The notes under the pieces: model-generated
What the model was told of the DNA's origin: nothing
Seen by the model: the letters and a program-made list of their open reading frames with translations, nothing else
Databases searched by the model: none
Made by a program: the position numbers and the translations under genes
Origin: Montifringilla adamsi
Lineage: Eukaryota > Chordata > Aves > Passeriformes > Passeridae
Length of the DNA stretch: 64,000 bases
Direction: 5' to 3'
Assembly: GCA_017590115.1 (NCBI GenBank)
Contig: JAGGNK010000003.1
Span: forward strand, 1,758,301-1,822,300
Shown: positions 23,930-38,717 of the stretch, piece by piece
How positions within the stretch are numbered: position 1 is the first letter of the stretch
Layout: each line of letters begins with the position of its first letter

Positions 23930-26900
23930 TATGTTTTATTTCAGTCTGATATATCTTGGAACATTAAATAAACTCAGCATTTTAAAAGGATATTGGAATT
24001 ATTTGAACCAACCCATTATACCACCACCTACATTTTGCTTAGAGTTCACTTAACCATAAAAAGATGAATTCAAGTGTCCAGAAAGCCTGATTTTAGTATA
24101 CTATTCATATTTAAAAGAAAGCACGTTTAGAACAAAATGCCATCACCTTTGTAATCTTTAGGGTAGCCACCAAAATTTTGCAAGCCAATAATAACTTCTG
24201 AATGTAGATAATTAAAAATAAATAAATTTTCAGCATATGCTGACATACAAATAATGTAGGTGACATACTGTGCACTTTTCTCTGTATACTGTTCCATTCT
24301 GTGTTGCATGTGGCTAATCAAGGGGAAAAAAAGTGTATTTTCCAGATAGATTAAGCAGAACACATCAGCACAGATAAATACAGTAATCACTGAAGTTTTC
24401 TGCTGGTGAGCTTAGATCATGAGGTCAGAATGACTAGCACTGGGAGGGCTTCTGTTTCTCCTCATAAATAAGAAGCAAGAGAGGAAGTCTTGGCTTGCAC
24501 ATCCACAAGCTAACAGAATGCAAGGGGGAAGTATTCAGTAACCCAGGAAGATCGAGTGATTCCAGCTCAGGTTTCCTTAGCGATGTATCAATGTGCTCTT
24601 GTGCCCTCCTTGCTTATAAATGGCACTAATATATCCATTTATATAAATCGCTATACATAACTATTTTTTGTAATGCTTTTGTTTCTCTCTATTGAATTGT
24701 AGAAAGAATAGAAATTAAATCTATTTTCAGAGACACAGAGAAAAATTTTCAGTGTACCTGTAAAAAACATGCCGGGCAGTTCCCATTATTTACTTCTTTA
24801 GACTAGCTCCATCTAGTCTACTACTGCATCTACTGCCTGCATGAAGTCACCTATCTGACATTCTGAACTAAGAAATGTGCAAATGCACTAATTGTGCAAA
24901 TGCATATATTTCAAATACATATGCACAGAACATACTTTTGTATTCCTGTATATACACACATACATACCTATCGCCATGCAAGTAACCGAGCAATGATGTA
25001 AGCATTCAAGAGGGCTGGCTTTATGCAAGAATGGGGTCAGTAACACTATGTCTAAGCTAAATGCTTGGAGGTAAGGATTCAAAGGATTACATGTTTTCAG
25101 TAATTTAAAATAACTTGGTAATTGGGGATTGAATTTAATTCCTTTGAGTCTTAATTTAATTTTTCAAGAATATCAAAGGAGGAAGTATGTTATGATCAGA
25201 GTGCCAAAGATATATTCATTCAGGAAATGCATAAAACTTACCTGCCTATGATTACACGATAGAAATGCATCTACTAAAAATACCCTGCTCTTCACATAAG
25301 CTACTTGTTCCCTCTCTTTACACCTCACCTTTTTATTTCAACTTACAAAGCCTTTCCATTATGGATGTTGAAAACCCAATGTAAATATTTTAAAGGATTA
25401 AACTTTCAAATGGTTACTGTGGCATATGTATGTTCTGTAAATACAAATACAAGATATATCTGCTGAGAAACTATATTTGAAATCTGACAGCGTTGAGGCT
25501 TAACAGTATAAAAAATTCATATTTTGTCAACAAGAAACTTTCTCCAAGTTTAAAGGAGGGGCTACTACAATAGCATAAAAAGATTAATATTTTAAAAATC
25601 TAAGATTATTATGGCTGTATTATAATTCTCTTCTTAACGCACTGAAATTTTAACAAATACTAATTTTCTTGCTTTTAGAAGGATTTCACTCAGTTCATAA
25701 CTTTCAGAAAAAAATGTGCTATGTAAGCAGGACACTTAGGGGAATCAGGAAGCTGACTTGTATTGGTAACAAATGGTTTTACTCAAATTTAAGCAAATGC
25801 TGGGCTGCTACAAAACCTTGTCCTTTCATTCCCATTGGTGTTTGACCTGCAGCCAGAATACCCCAGTTTTTCTGAGGACCAAAAAAATTTATTTCAACAA
25901 GCTCAGAAATTCAGAAGATGCTTCTTATTTTATTTTCAAAAATTGGTAGCTGTTTGCATAATCCTGTCTCACTCTTCCTGAAGATTCTCGGGACAGATTG
26001 AAAATGCAACAACTGATTGAAGCAGAGATACCATCCCAAAGAAGAGCAAAATAATCTGTAGATAAAAATCTACATAGCCCAATAAATAAATTTCAGACTA
26101 GCATACTAAAAAATAGAGATGAGATGGAGACAGATAAACAGGATCTCTGTCCACAGTAGGCTTCACTATTGGTCATTCAGGTCCTTCACTGCTGAACTGC
26201 AATACTTTACAGAAAGGGTTTGTTTCTGTTAGGAACTGAAAAACTAGCAATTTCCCCAACTTCATTCCAAGAAAGACAATATTGTCTACATCAGTGTAAC
26301 TAATATTCAGTTATAGAAATAAGAAAGCCACAAAAGCTAAGAAGAGAAAGGTAGGTGAAATGATAACTGACAGTTTTAGAAATTCATCATGCAGACTTGA
26401 CACCTTGCAACCAAGTGTAAAGAGAGCACTAGAAAAAACAGCACTCCCAAATGAATTGGCAAAGACCTTTACTTCCTCTCCTTAGTCCAAAGCCACTCCT
26501 TAAACTGTCATTAACTAGAAGAAAAAAGATGAATAAACAAAGGTGAATTTAATTTGTTTTTAACCCACTACAAAGGCTGGTGATGTTACAGAACAGCATG
26601 CTGAGCTCTGGAATGGAAAAGCAAACTTATGGAAAGCATCTATAGGCACTTCATAATGCTGTGTATTAAATAAATTTTTAAATCATGCTGATTAATTTAC
26701 TTAAAATGTATACACATGGAAATCTTTTAAATGTAAATAGTTTTTACTATATTTCAAGATACTTTATTTAAAGCAGTTTCTAAATATGGGAATGATTAAA
26801 CAGAAATATGACATAATAAATATGGGAATGATTAAACAGAAATATGACATATAAATCTCAATATATATCTTAATATATATGATAATATGAGATATATCTT

Positions 26901-27764
26901 ATTTACTGTACATATTTACTGTAATTTTTTCCACTCCTTCAGTCTTTAGAAAGTCAAATACTAGTTTTACTTTAAAAATAATTTAAAAAACCATTAAAAT
27001 CTTGTTTAAAAAATCATCAGGCTCTAGTTTTCAAATTAACTGAGTAGAATAATTTAAATTACAATATTTGCTTTACTAATGAAAGCAGGGATTGAGGAAT
27101 TTTCTTCTACTTAATAATAATTACTTAATAACTACTTAATTACTTAATAACTACAAAAGGAATTGGGCTATTACATTATTTTTTATTAATCTGTTAGGGT
27201 TGCGACAGGTAAAACCTGGTGGTATATCTGCAACCAGGAAACTCATGAAAACATGTGTTTACAACTTCTATTGACAGAAATCCAATTTGGTGAACACGTT
27301 TTTACAGATGTATACCTTCTTTAACATAATTTTCAAGAGGAAAACACATTTCATAGCTAAAAATCTAGAAAGTACCTTCAGAAAGTTTAACAGGTTGGCC
27401 TTTGCCAGCCAGGACTGCTGCAGCTTTGGTCAGAGATGTGGGGAGAACAAGGGAAAGTGTACAGCATGCCATCATGCTGCAATAAATTGATACAGTGATG
27501 ATTTAACTAATTCCTTAACACAGGAGAAGGAATGATTGTGGGATGGTTGTATCTTTCTAATTCAAATGCCTCACGGGAGACATGAGAGTGACAGAGAAAG
27601 CATCTCTTATGTACTGTTGAAGTCCCCAACTGCCAGGCTCCTGCCTTTGTCTCTCTGCAAGATGAACTTTAAAAGGTTTGGATTTCATATTGGAAAAGGC
27701 TGAGAATGTGTTTCTAAATCTCAGAAATCCTCTCATGACAGGAATATCATTTATCTGTCAAGTA
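23930..27764. other. No gene assigned; AT-rich intron-like sequence
   Basis: A minus-strand donor CAG|GTAAGT at 25236-25241 ends an open frame, but no acceptor with a pyrimidine tract precedes it and its phase does not fit the neighbouring candidate exons. A TTA-rich block with actacttaataa repeats lies at 27108-27153. Confidence 0.45.
26781..26852 (+). repeat. Tandem duplication, 36-bp unit
   Basis: Two adjacent copies of a 36-bp unit differ only at the last base (35 of 36 identical). The near-identity suggests a recent event in otherwise unique sequence. Confidence 0.95.
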
Positions 27765-29110
27765 CATCAAAATCATAGAAACATTAATGTTGGAAAAGAC
27801 CTCCTGGATCATCAAGCGCAACCTTTGACTGAACACCACCATGTGAGCTACACCATAGCACTAAGTGCCACATTTAGTCCTTTCTTGAACACCATCTGGA
27901 GTGGTGACTCTACCACTTCCCTGGGCAGTCCATTCCAGTGTCTAACAACCCCTTCAGTGAAGAAATTCTTCCTGATGTCCAAACTGAACCTCCCACAGTG
28001 CAGTTCGAGGCCATTTCCTCTTGTGCTGTTGTTAGCTGAATGGGAGAAGAGACTAATACCTACCTTATTGTAGAGGTTTCCCATAAGCCTCCTTTTCCCC
28101 AGGCTAAACAACCTCAACTCTCTCATCCAAACTCTGACCCTCCTCATATAACCTGCTTCCTAGACCCTTCACCAGCTCTGCTGCCCTTTTTGGACACACA
28201 GGGGGACAATCACTGCCCTGGTCCTGCTGGCCACACTATTTCTGATAAAGACCAGGATGCCACTGGCCTTCCTGGCCACCTGGGCACACTCTGGCTCCTG
28301 TTCAGCCAGCTGTCAATCAGCATCCCCAGGTCCTTTCCTCCTGGGCCACTCTCCAGCCACTCTTCCCCCAGCCTGTGGTCCTGCCTGGGGTTGATGTGAT
28401 CCAAGGGCAGGAACCAGCACTGGCCTTACTGAAGCTCACAGCAGCGCCCTGGGCCCCTTGACCCAGCCTGTCCAGATCACTCTGCAGAGGCTGCCTGTGC
28501 TCCAGCAGATCAACACTCCTGCCCAGCTCAGTGCTGTCTGCAAACTTACTGAGGGTACACTCAATCCCCTCGTCCACACCAGCAATAAAGACATTAAGCA
28601 GGACTGGAGCCAGTACTGAGCCTTGGGGATTCCCAGTAGTGACTGACCAACAACTGCAGCACCATTCACCCCCACACTCTGGGCTCAGCTTTCCAGTCAG
28701 TTCTCAACCCAGTGAAGTGTGCACTTGCCCAAGCCATGGGCTGCCAGATTCTCCAAGGGAATGCTGTGGGAGACAGTATCAAAAGCTTTGCTGAAGTTCA
28801 GGTACTCAACTAAGCAGGCTACCTGGTCATAAAAGGAGATTTGGCTGGTCAAGCATTTTCTAAACCTGTGCTGGTTGGGCCTGATTCCATGGTCATCCTG
28901 TAGGTGCTGCATGATGGCATTCAAGATTATCTGTTCCATAACCTTGCTGGACACTGAGGTCAGGCTGACAGGCCTGCAGATCCCCAGGTCTTCCATGCCA
29001 CCCTTCTGTCGAATAGGCATCACATTGGTCAGCCTCCAGTCATCCAGGACATCCCCAGTTACTCAGGACTGATCATAAATGATGGAGAATGGGGCTGAGT
29101 CCACTCTTCA
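27765..29110 (-). mobile_element. CR1 LINE, 3' 1.3 kb
   Basis: The longest antisense CR1 copy here. From right to left on the minus strand it reads through the reverse-transcriptase fingers (RPVSLTSVSSKVMEQII, frame 28697-29023), the palm motif NFSKAFDTVSH, and a second palm motif [10 protein letters not shown]. It then continues through the thumb and the 3' untranslated region, ending at a tcatagaaacatt-like terminus near 27770. In both palm motifs a catalytic Asp is replaced (Asn in the first, Ser in the second), and frames are interrupted several times. It is 5' truncated near 29110. Confidence 0.92.
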
Positions 29111-32100
29111 GAAATTCAAGTTAGAGGTTTTGTTGACAATCCAGATACGGCTTGGACATTTTGGAACATTAAGGAAAAAAAAAAAAGAAAGCAAAAAAAA
29201 GGCAAAAAACCAAAAAGCAGACAGGTGGAGCCTAAGCTATCTGGCAAAGAAGTATTATTTAATGCCATTTTCAGCATTTTAAACAGGAATGTTAACTTTT
29301 TTGCAGCTGCTTTCATATTTCAGGAGAACATGGCACTAAGCAACACCATTAGATCAACACTGACTAGGATAGATCTGAGATATCAAAAAGATAAACCCCA
29401 TAATATTTCATTGCAATATTTGAACTCCTGGTAATGCACTTTGTACTTCTAAAGATCAGAAATCAGAACAATGCTCTGTGCTTTCATAAAAAGAGTAATT
29501 CCTGCATAAAGAACAGTCAAAGAAATAAAGAAATTAGGGATATTACAATAAATAAGACCATGAATCCAAAGTTAGTGCAATGTTTCTTTTCTGAAATTCT
29601 CATTTTCTCTACATTTCTGCTCAAAGTAAACAGCATTCTGGAGCACCATGTGTACTTTATTCTAGGATAAAATATTAAAAAACTAAACAGTTGAAAAGAT
29701 ATTGGAATAGTTTTAATTATTCAGTGTTTTTAACGAGCTTGACATATTTGGAAATTACAAAAAGCCTTAGGACCATAAAATCTACTGTGTATGTTGCAGC
29801 TGGCACCTTGAATATCTATTTCACCCTAAGCAGCAGTTTTTTCTGATTTCTAAGGATCTAAAACAGTCACAGATATGGCTGAAACCATGAAAATAGAAGT
29901 GGACACTGTGTAAAGGTATTACTTTTTGTCTGATTACAACATTTCTTAGTGACCAAGTTACTTCCAAGGAAGAGATGATGTGCTTGTAAGAGCTATTTAA
30001 GATTCTTATATCATAACAACTTTTGACAAGTAGAGTCCCAGAAGATAAGGAGCTCCAGCGCCAATAGCCAGACAGCTATGGAACCACCGTGAAAAACAAA
30101 AAGATGTGGCTGCAGATGGAGGCCATGCAAAGGTAGGGCAGCACTTACCCAAGACACACATCCTTGTTCTAGTTCCTGAAGGTAAGTACAACAGCACAGC
30201 ACAACCACAAGAATGAGGCCAAGAAGTGGGAATGGACTGCAGGGGGGAAAAAAGGCCACCCAAGACTCCCAAGACCCTCCAACTCATTTCCAAAAAGATC
30301 TGAAAGAATGGACTGTGCATGGTAACTAATCTGCATAGAAAGCGAGATAGCTATCCTTAGGGTGAGGAAAAGTTGTAAGAATGTACCCGCACTGAGCCTG
30401 GATGCGTGCCACATGTCCCTGGCCTTTCTGTTGGCTAGACTGACACTGGAACTGATTGACTGATTGACTGATTGATTGATTGATTTTACTCCATTCTCCA
30501 TTACAATATTGTAATTTATAATAAAATTTGGTGAGTTTTTGTGTACTCTCTGACTTTTGCCATTTCTTTTGACCACAAGAATCTGCAAACCTTGGGTGCT
30601 CCTTTTCACCTAAGAATGAGATGTCACACAAGTCAAGCACAAAAGGCTGACAGGTCTGGCTCATTTTTATCCTAAACTTATACAAATTATGGTTAAATAA
30701 ACAGCATACCTACATTTTCTAGCTTAAATAGTCCCTACCAATTAACTTTTAACACCTCTATTCTCTTTTTCAGATGTGGGCATACTGGTGTTTAAAACCC
30801 AACTGCAGTACTGCAGAAAAAAGACAAGTATATTTTCCTGTCAAAAAATTATACCTCTTTCTTATAAAAGATGTGTAAAAAGAAGAAAAGGTATAGAATT
30901 TCATTCTCTGCCTTGAAATTTCTTTTAACTGTAAAGTGGCACACTCTAAAATCCACATGGAAAAATCATTAGATCAGGAGATGTGGGTACCATGGAAAAG
31001 ATTAACTTAACACTAGGCAAGTATATGTAGAAAAAAATACAATGGAGTGCATGTAAAATGCCTTTAAACAGTTTAATAAAATTGACACCATTTTAAAATA
31101 GGAGAGGAAATATTTACATATACAGGTACATGTATACATTGTATAAGTTTTGCCCATGTTTTTGCCAACCAAAAATAACTTGCTCTCCTTCTCACATCCA
31201 CTACTATGCCTGTAAATTCTGTGAATTTGACTGTCAGCTGTGAGAAAGCCAAAAGAGAAGAGGCAGCATCACTGATGGCACAAAATATGGAAAAGGTAGG
31301 AACATGGAAACAGACACTCTTAAGCAGTTCCTTTATTTTTGGTAAAGTTGCCAGATTTGCACACAGATCTACCTTGAAAATTTGTAAACTAGGACTATTT
31401 ACACACGCAAAGATGTGTGAATATTGATGTGCAACTCCTTGCTCAATACAACATCACCAAGGCATCTATTCAATAGGCTGACCTCCCAAGACTGGGCTAC
31501 GACTGGGCTAAGTAATTAAAAATTTTTAAAACTAGAACACTGTATTAATAATATCCCAAGATAAAGCAAAGGGTTAATAAAGATATAAATGACATACAGG
31601 TAAATCTTAGAACAGAGAGCGAGAAGAGTATTTATCTTGGAGGAATGGATGGAAATATAAGTAGATAGGAAAAGTAAATTATACAATTATTTCAAAGATG
31701 AAAATATTTTTAAGACTAAAAGCATTTTACAACTTAATGGAACCAGCTGAAATCCCCCCCCAGAAAAGAAGTCATGAAGATAAAAAGAACAAAACCTATG
31801 TGCACAGAAAGCTAGGTTAAACAAAAACAATTATATTAATCAGCACAGACTATTTGTTTATGCCAGAAGAAAATTGTGTCTGGATTGCTATTCTCAGTAT
31901 CTGTAAATGGTATTGCAGATCATAAAGCTGTTAATCATGTAATAATCAGTGTTTGCTAGACAGACATATCAACTATGGAAATGATTAACTCATAATAATT
32001 TTTCACAAAAGTCAAAGAAAAAAAATTTAAAAGGCTCATGGCAAAATTGTATTAAAATTTTTAAGTATGTTTCAATGTAAAAATATAAACCCAAAGAACA

Positions 32101-34425
32101 AACCACCAAAGAACTTCTAGAAACACATCTAGAACTCCATTTGGTACTACTACACTACAAAGCAGTACATAGCAAAACAGAATGGGCACCTTCTGGAAAG
32201 TTGTATAGAAATCTGAAAACAAGACTATTTGACTTGGTAATAAATAATGTTCAAAATAAAAAGTTTAAATACTTAGAAGAAAAGTCCAATAGACGTATTC
32301 TGTGACAGAAATTAAAATATCTTAAGCTTTTCCATATGACAGTACATACATAAGATCAGTGACATTTCTCCTTGCACTTAAAAGGTGGGTAGTGAATGAA
32401 ACGAGTCATTTAATAGAACAGAAAAAATTTTCATGTCCTTTTGCAAAAGGAAGAAGAGAATTTCTGAACCTAGCACTGCTGACACAAACCAGGGATTGTA
32501 CTGACTGATGGTGAAAGATGCAACTCTTTTATATTCTTTCCTGGGTGAGACACTAAAAACTTTGCTATCAGGAATGACTACCTCATGGCTTGCTATCTAC
32601 ATGTCCAAGGAGATCAAGTCAGTGCATGGGAATTGTTGACACCTTATGCTATAGTCAAATATTTTTTACCTGAACTACCCTTTCAGCTAGAAGAAGACAT
32701 TTGACTGATATGGTTCTGAGAAACAAGATTACTGTTTGCTGCTTTCTTTAGGCTCATTATGCTTATATTAGCTTATCTATGCTGTATTAAAGACTCAACT
32801 TACTATGAGCTCAGTTTTCATTAATAAAAACCATATCCAAACACACACACAGAGAAAAAAAGCAAAGGAACAACAATTTATTAGGAATTAATGTGTCCTA
32901 CTTCTGAACAATGAATTGTAAGGCTCAGCATGTGACAGTTAATGGTCTTCAGGCAGGTTGTGTCATAAAGCACAGGATGCATTAAAAAGCCCATTTTTCC
33001 CCTTTTAACGGCTAGTTATATGGCCTCTTTATTTTTCTAAATTTGCTGAGCCTCTCTCTTTCTTTATGTTGTGGTAGTGAAGTAGATTGCTGATAGCACA
33101 ATACCTAGCACAACACGTCTTCTGCAGCAATTTTGCAGGTAATTTCTTCAAGCACAAAAGAGACAACACATAATAGGACAGAGCTAGTCTGTAATTTACT
33201 TGTGCCTAACGAATTACCAATTTTGTAATTTCTCTAACAAAATCAAAATAATTCTCATCTCTTAGATTGATTTTTAACTGTGCTATTACAATATTATCCA
33301 ATACAAACAGTATCATGCGTATTTAATTTTATTTCAGAGATAAAACATTTTTGTGAAGGAAGACAAGGATAAACTGACAGAAGGTGAAACAATTCTTCAT
33401 GTTAAAAATATCCAGCATGAAAATATAGTTGTAGGAAGGTAAATTGTAAAGTATGCATTTATCCAATAATTTCAAATACCATAATTACACTGACTACTCA
33501 TCAAAAGAGTATTTAGACTCTTTTAAGGCTCATTAAAATAATAAAATATTTCTAATTTAATATATATTTAAATGAAGTTTCTATAACATGTCTACATGGT
33601 ACTTTAAATCAGACAACAAGGTTCTGGTGAAAAATCGAACTGAAGTTTAGGTAAGAACTAAAGCTTAAAGATGGGAACACAGTGGCTGCCTTTTAATTCA
33701 AATTTAATATTACTGTGTTGTATTCATCTTCAGCCCAAACTTGTGCATAAAATAGTCAATCTTCATAAAATTTCATGTGCCAAATATTGTAGTACATTTT
33801 TAAAATTAAAATAGTAACTTTCCAATTTATCAATTGATGCAAGTCTCATTTACTTATATCTGATTTAATGGATGCTGTTAGGAGGGGACAAGGCCTGTGT
33901 TCCTATTAGCCAAATCCAGGCTGAAGCACAAGCATGCACACATATATGTTCTTAGTCACTTCTATTTAATCCCTTTCAGACATGAGTGTCTCTTGGCCAG
34001 CCAAGGCACTACAATACTGGGGCTTTGTCCAGTGCACTGGGATGGTCCTTCAATATTCCTGTATTGAATATCCCACTAAGTGCCCTTCTTTCAGACTACA
34101 CAGTTTCAAGCCCTTGAGGATTTACATCACTATGTTCTGATCTCAAATAACTTTGGTGTTTCTCAGGTTTATCAACAGCATTGATAACAGCAACAGCATC
34201 TCTCTCAATCTTATTAAGATGACTGCTCCCTTTAATCCTCCAAGGATGTCACTATGATGCAAGATTACTTGTCTGCTAAAGCTCTTGATTGTCATTTTGA
34301 GAACTGGATCAATGGACTTTCACAAGTTTTACAGCCCAGTCTTCAGCCAGGTTCCATAGGTTAAAGCTCAAAATGTATGCAAACATTGTCCATTAGAGTC
34401 TAAACTCATTAAGCGCTATTCACCA
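29111..34425. other. No gene seen; intron-like
   Basis: AT-rich sequence with only minor structure: an A-rich tract at 29174-29210, a TGAT microsatellite (listed separately), and an 11-bp tandem repeat gactgggcta at about 31490-31510. Donor-like GTAAGT sequences on both strands near 30150-30185 are not paired with convincing acceptors. Confidence 0.45.
30452..30486 (+). repeat. TGAT/TGAC microsatellite
   Basis: About nine tetranucleotide units, the first three mixed with tgac and the rest pure tgat. Likely length-polymorphic. Confidence 0.9.
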
Positions 34426-34575
34426 TAAAAGTTGGAAGACGGTATAGAAGTCATCTAGCCCTGCACTAAAACCAGGTGTAACTATGTTGTCTAGAGAATC
34501 CTGAATTCCTCTATGCACAAAAACTCCACAGCATCTTTGGGCACTTGCTCCAGTGTTTGATCCTCAAACTCGGCA
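34426..34575 (-). mobile_element. Old CR1 LINE fragment
   Basis: Antisense CR1 3' sequence: a block like gaagtcatctagccctgcac is followed by the region with cttgctccagtgtttgatcc. It is strongly diverged and the ends are approximate. Confidence 0.6.
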
Positions 34576-36044
34576 TAAATATATGTAGGTATCCCTACCT
34601 ATTTTCAACCTTTGTGGAACTGTATATAATTTGCTAACATATTTGCCTTTTTTTTTTTTTTTTTTTCAAATTGTAGATGTAGCTCTAGCAAACTAATAAA
34701 TATGAAGCTGTGTCAGAGCTTTCTATGAGTAAAAAAGGGAGACATGTCAACGTTTGGCCTTTTCCTCCAAGTATTTTCAGTGAACATAGGCAAGTCAATC
34801 TGTAGCTTCCTTTAAGGATGCAGAAATGCAGTATGGAAGCTCTCACTGGCATTTGGTGACACACAAGAGTACAAAGATTCCCTCTCATGGTCTGATGAAA
34901 CAAGAGAAAACTCTGTGGGAGCACCACCTGCAGGAGGGGTAAGGATATCCTTTCACAAAAATAACCTATTCAAAAGAGGTCAAACTCACAGAGGTCCAAT
35001 GGTATAAAAGTAAAGCATGTAGATAAGATGGTAAACAGAAGAGTGACAAACTCACATGGAAAAGGAAGAAGGTTTGTACACAGGTACGGGCAAAGCTACA
35101 CTAATATATGAAAATGGGAAGAAGAAATATATGTCCTTCTGTCTTTGAGGAACTCAGAAAATTGGGGTCTGGTCAAAAATAACCCATAATAATGCCTCCT
35201 TATAAGAGAACTGGAAATGCAGTTTTCTGTCTTCTGTATGGAGATTTCCAGTGGCACAATAAAATCCATGCACCTGATTTTTTAATACCTTATTCTAAAA
35301 ACAGCCACATACAGAAATGTATCTCTATTTGCAGACTGCAAAGACAAGAAATAGAAAGATTACAGTGGCCCATTGTTCACAGTCTTCTAAGCTGTATTCT
35401 GGTTTTCACTGAAGAAGAACAGGAACAAAATAATCCTTCAGCTCAGTTTTTTCCTTGTGCTCTATTTGTTCTCTTTGCTGCAAATGATTTCATTAGAAAC
35501 AAAGAGGCATTATTTTCATAATCACTTGGGGCAATTATTTTCAAGGTCACTTGGGGCAATTTAACTCTGTTGTTAAAGGGATCACTAAAGAGATGTTTGC
35601 TCTGGCTTCCCCACGCCTCCTGGTCACAGCGTCAGGTAAGCTCCTCTGAAACCGAGCAATGTTTCAGCAGCGGGTGAAGCTGGTGAGGCAGAGATTCATT
35701 TCCAGAACTCAATTTCAAAGGAAGGATATTTTATAAGGAATCTCAGCACATGAATATTGTCAGAGGTCAGAAGTTTTGTCCATCTTTCCTGGCTCTTGAG
35801 AGCTGGTATTCTAGCAGCAAGGGCTCTCTGTCCAGCCTGAGCAAAAAGAGAGGCATCTAGCATGGCTGGCACTGCTAGCAGATTCTGTCTTTTCAGAAAA
35901 AATAGGGTAGCATACAGAGTAAATGATTCGAACTATTTTGTAGGATTTTCAGTCTTCATTGTCTGCACACTATATGATTGTTGATTTCCTATGGGATGTC
36001 TACTTTGTCATTTCCTCCTCCTCAATCCATCCACGTTTGAAATT
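34576..36044. other. No gene seen
   Basis: It contains a 19-base T run at 34648-34666 and a direct repeat of tcacttggggcaatt at 35522-35536 and 35547-35561. A strong plus-strand donor CAG|GTAAGC at 35637 is not matched by a clear upstream exon. Confidence 0.45.
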
Positions 36045-36162
36045 CACAGACTCATATAATGGTTTGGGTCAGAAGGGATCCTAAAGATCATCTCATTCTA
36101 CCTCCCATCATGGGCAGAGATACATTCCACAAGACTAGGCTGCTCAAAGCCCCAGCCATCAA
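36045..36162 (-). mobile_element. CR1 LINE 3' end fragment
   Basis: The block with atggtttgggtcagaaggg and agatcatctcattctacctc is the antisense of the CR1 tail. The copy is about 120 bases and heavily truncated. Confidence 0.8.
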
Positions 36163-38717
36163 ACTGCTACCCTTGACATTCCTCTTCTTTTCTTTTCCCC
36201 TGTCTTTCACTTCAGTCTTTTCTCCAAATGCTCAAGGGGCAAAAGGCAAAAAGTTATACCTGTCTCCCTCTATACACGTATTCTTTTGTGTGTGTTTACA
36301 AAAAGAAGGATAAGAATGCAGCACAAAAAGAGCTACAGATTTGAAAAAACAAAATTCAGCTGCAATTTTAGCAATCAACAATCAGCCTACATAAATTCCA
36401 GTGTTTACAGAAATACCAAGACCTCCTTGAATCCTCCCAAAGATTAATTAGAAAGTCAGACTTACAGAATTTTTATTGTGTATAGTCATCTTGTGGGCCT
36501 TATCATGAAGAACTAATAAATAAATGCTTAGTTAAGTATAAACTGGTTGATAGGTGGTGAAAAAGAGTAATCTTTGGTTTTACACAAAAAGGCTATCCTG
36601 TCCTGTTACTTTGGTGGACAAAACAATACCAGATAAAAGTCAGTTATTCAAGTCCCTGGTATTATGAATTATTCAGAAAAACTCACTATGGTATTTCCAA
36701 TATTAGTGCAACATGTGAGAAGTACAGAGCTGCTTACAGGGTACACTGTTTTTGCATATTATTTTTGCATTAGCTGCAGTAAAAATTTGAAACAAAACCT
36801 GGAAACCTACAAAAGCTATAATCTAGTATAAACAAACTACTATATGTCAAAATATGTCTGTATATTGAAAGGTAAATTTATGTTTTTACTGTTCAACCAT
36901 TGTATTCTCAATATATAAATTTATATAAAATTTACTGACATCATTAATGCTTCCCACAGATTCCCTGGCACATTAAATGTTATATACTTGCCACTGGCTT
37001 GCACAATATGATAATAAATACCATTTGTACATACATAATCAAATATGCATTTGGTAATTATATTTGAGATGACTTAAACCATATTAAAAGACATGAGAGC
37101 CTTTGACTTCTGAGTAAATAAAACATTATCTTAGTAAACTAAGTAGAACAATTTTTTGGAATTGTGACACAGGAAAACCTTAATTTTGTAATTTACTTAT
37201 ATTGTAGTATAAAATCCTTGCTTGTTTAAATACAAATTATTTTTTTGCATGTTTAAGCAAAGGATGGGGTTACCATGGGAAGTTTTGTTCCAGCACAAAC
37301 CAGATGGGAGAGATGCCTACTTTACAACTTTCCTGAAGATAAAAGGAACTTTGCCCCTCTGGTTGTTTCTTCTCTTTCTGCTCCCTCCAGAGCCATGGAC
37401 AATATGAAAAGAAAGTGCAAACCCCCACAACAATTGAAGCAATTCCTAGCTTCACTTCAGAGGATTCAAGAACTTCTGCTTAAGAGAATATTTGACTTTA
37501 AATACAGACAGCAGAATTGCTTAGGAACAAAAATTGTACTTAAAAAAAGAGTAGATTAAAATGTACACAACATCCTTAGAATCAGACCTTAACAGTATTT
37601 TAATTTTTTTTCTACAGAAATAAATTATATAATTGCTATGATTAATGGGTCGGGTTTGCTACGTCCTTTAAAATAAAATATCCACCTGTATTCTGAAATA
37701 GCATAGGATGTCAGACATCAGTGGGTCTTGGCAAAAGTAAATTTAAATAACATATGCAGTGTGATATGCACTTGTAGGAAGCACATGAATTAATTTGACC
37801 TGTCAGCTGCAAGTTGAAGGAGGCATGCCCAACCTTTGATAAATCCTCATGCTACTTTTATTAATTAGCATCTTTAAAAATCTACCTCTACTGAAAGCTC
37901 CCTTAATATTTCACTTATTTATTCTTCTAATCTCTTTTCTGTACCTGGAGTTATGTGATGGAAATTATATTCCTGAATTTCTCACATTACTGCTTTTTAA
38001 TCTTTCTTTTGTTTCAATACACATTTTGACAACACACAAATTTTGTGAGGAAATGCCTGGGCTGATACTTTGAACGGATTCACCATGCAAGTGGCTACAT
38101 TTGGGCTAAATGAGATGTGAAGAGCCTTATCTAGGTCCATCTCTGTCTTTCTTCATGTAGCCTCAGAATAGCAGCTTCAAGAAATGATTTATCACCACCC
38201 ATCAATAGAAAATAAATTATTACCATTCTCACTTGTCAATGTGCTTGTCTTCACTTTGGCTGGCCTAATGATTGGCAGTTCAAAGGGAGCATTTCCAGTC
38301 TTTCTGGAGCATGACTATGACTGAGCACAGTACTCTTCTATGCATCCTGGCCAGTAAAAACATTCAGGAAAAGCAAACTATTTCAATGTTTGGCATTGAT
38401 GATTAGAGCAATAGCCATTAATGCTAGAGAAGTTTATATTTGACATTCAAGACTATTCAGTTCTGACATTTATCCTCTCATTTTATTACCTCTAGTAAGT
38501 GCGAAGTTGCAGCATTCATGTATGCGCAAAGAATGCCAGAGCACAATAATATGGATGAGGAGAATGGCTTCAGAAAGATCACAAATCTTTGAGGCAAAGA
38601 GACAAACTATATGCAAAGTGAAAAAAATAAATTAAAATTGCTTTTACAGTAATTTTCTCAGGCATATTTATATGTCTGTAAAAATATGGCTGCACAACCA
38701 TTTAAATGGCTTCTTAC
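36163..38717. other. No gene seen; intron-like
   Basis: AT-rich sequence. Open frames around 37222-37559 overlap in several phases and lack paired splice sites, so they are not called. Confidence 0.45.

Noticed and set aside
25242..25320. Minus-strand open frame ending at CAG|GTAAGT
   Set aside because: No acceptor with a pyrimidine tract, and its phase 0 end does not fit the next candidate exon.
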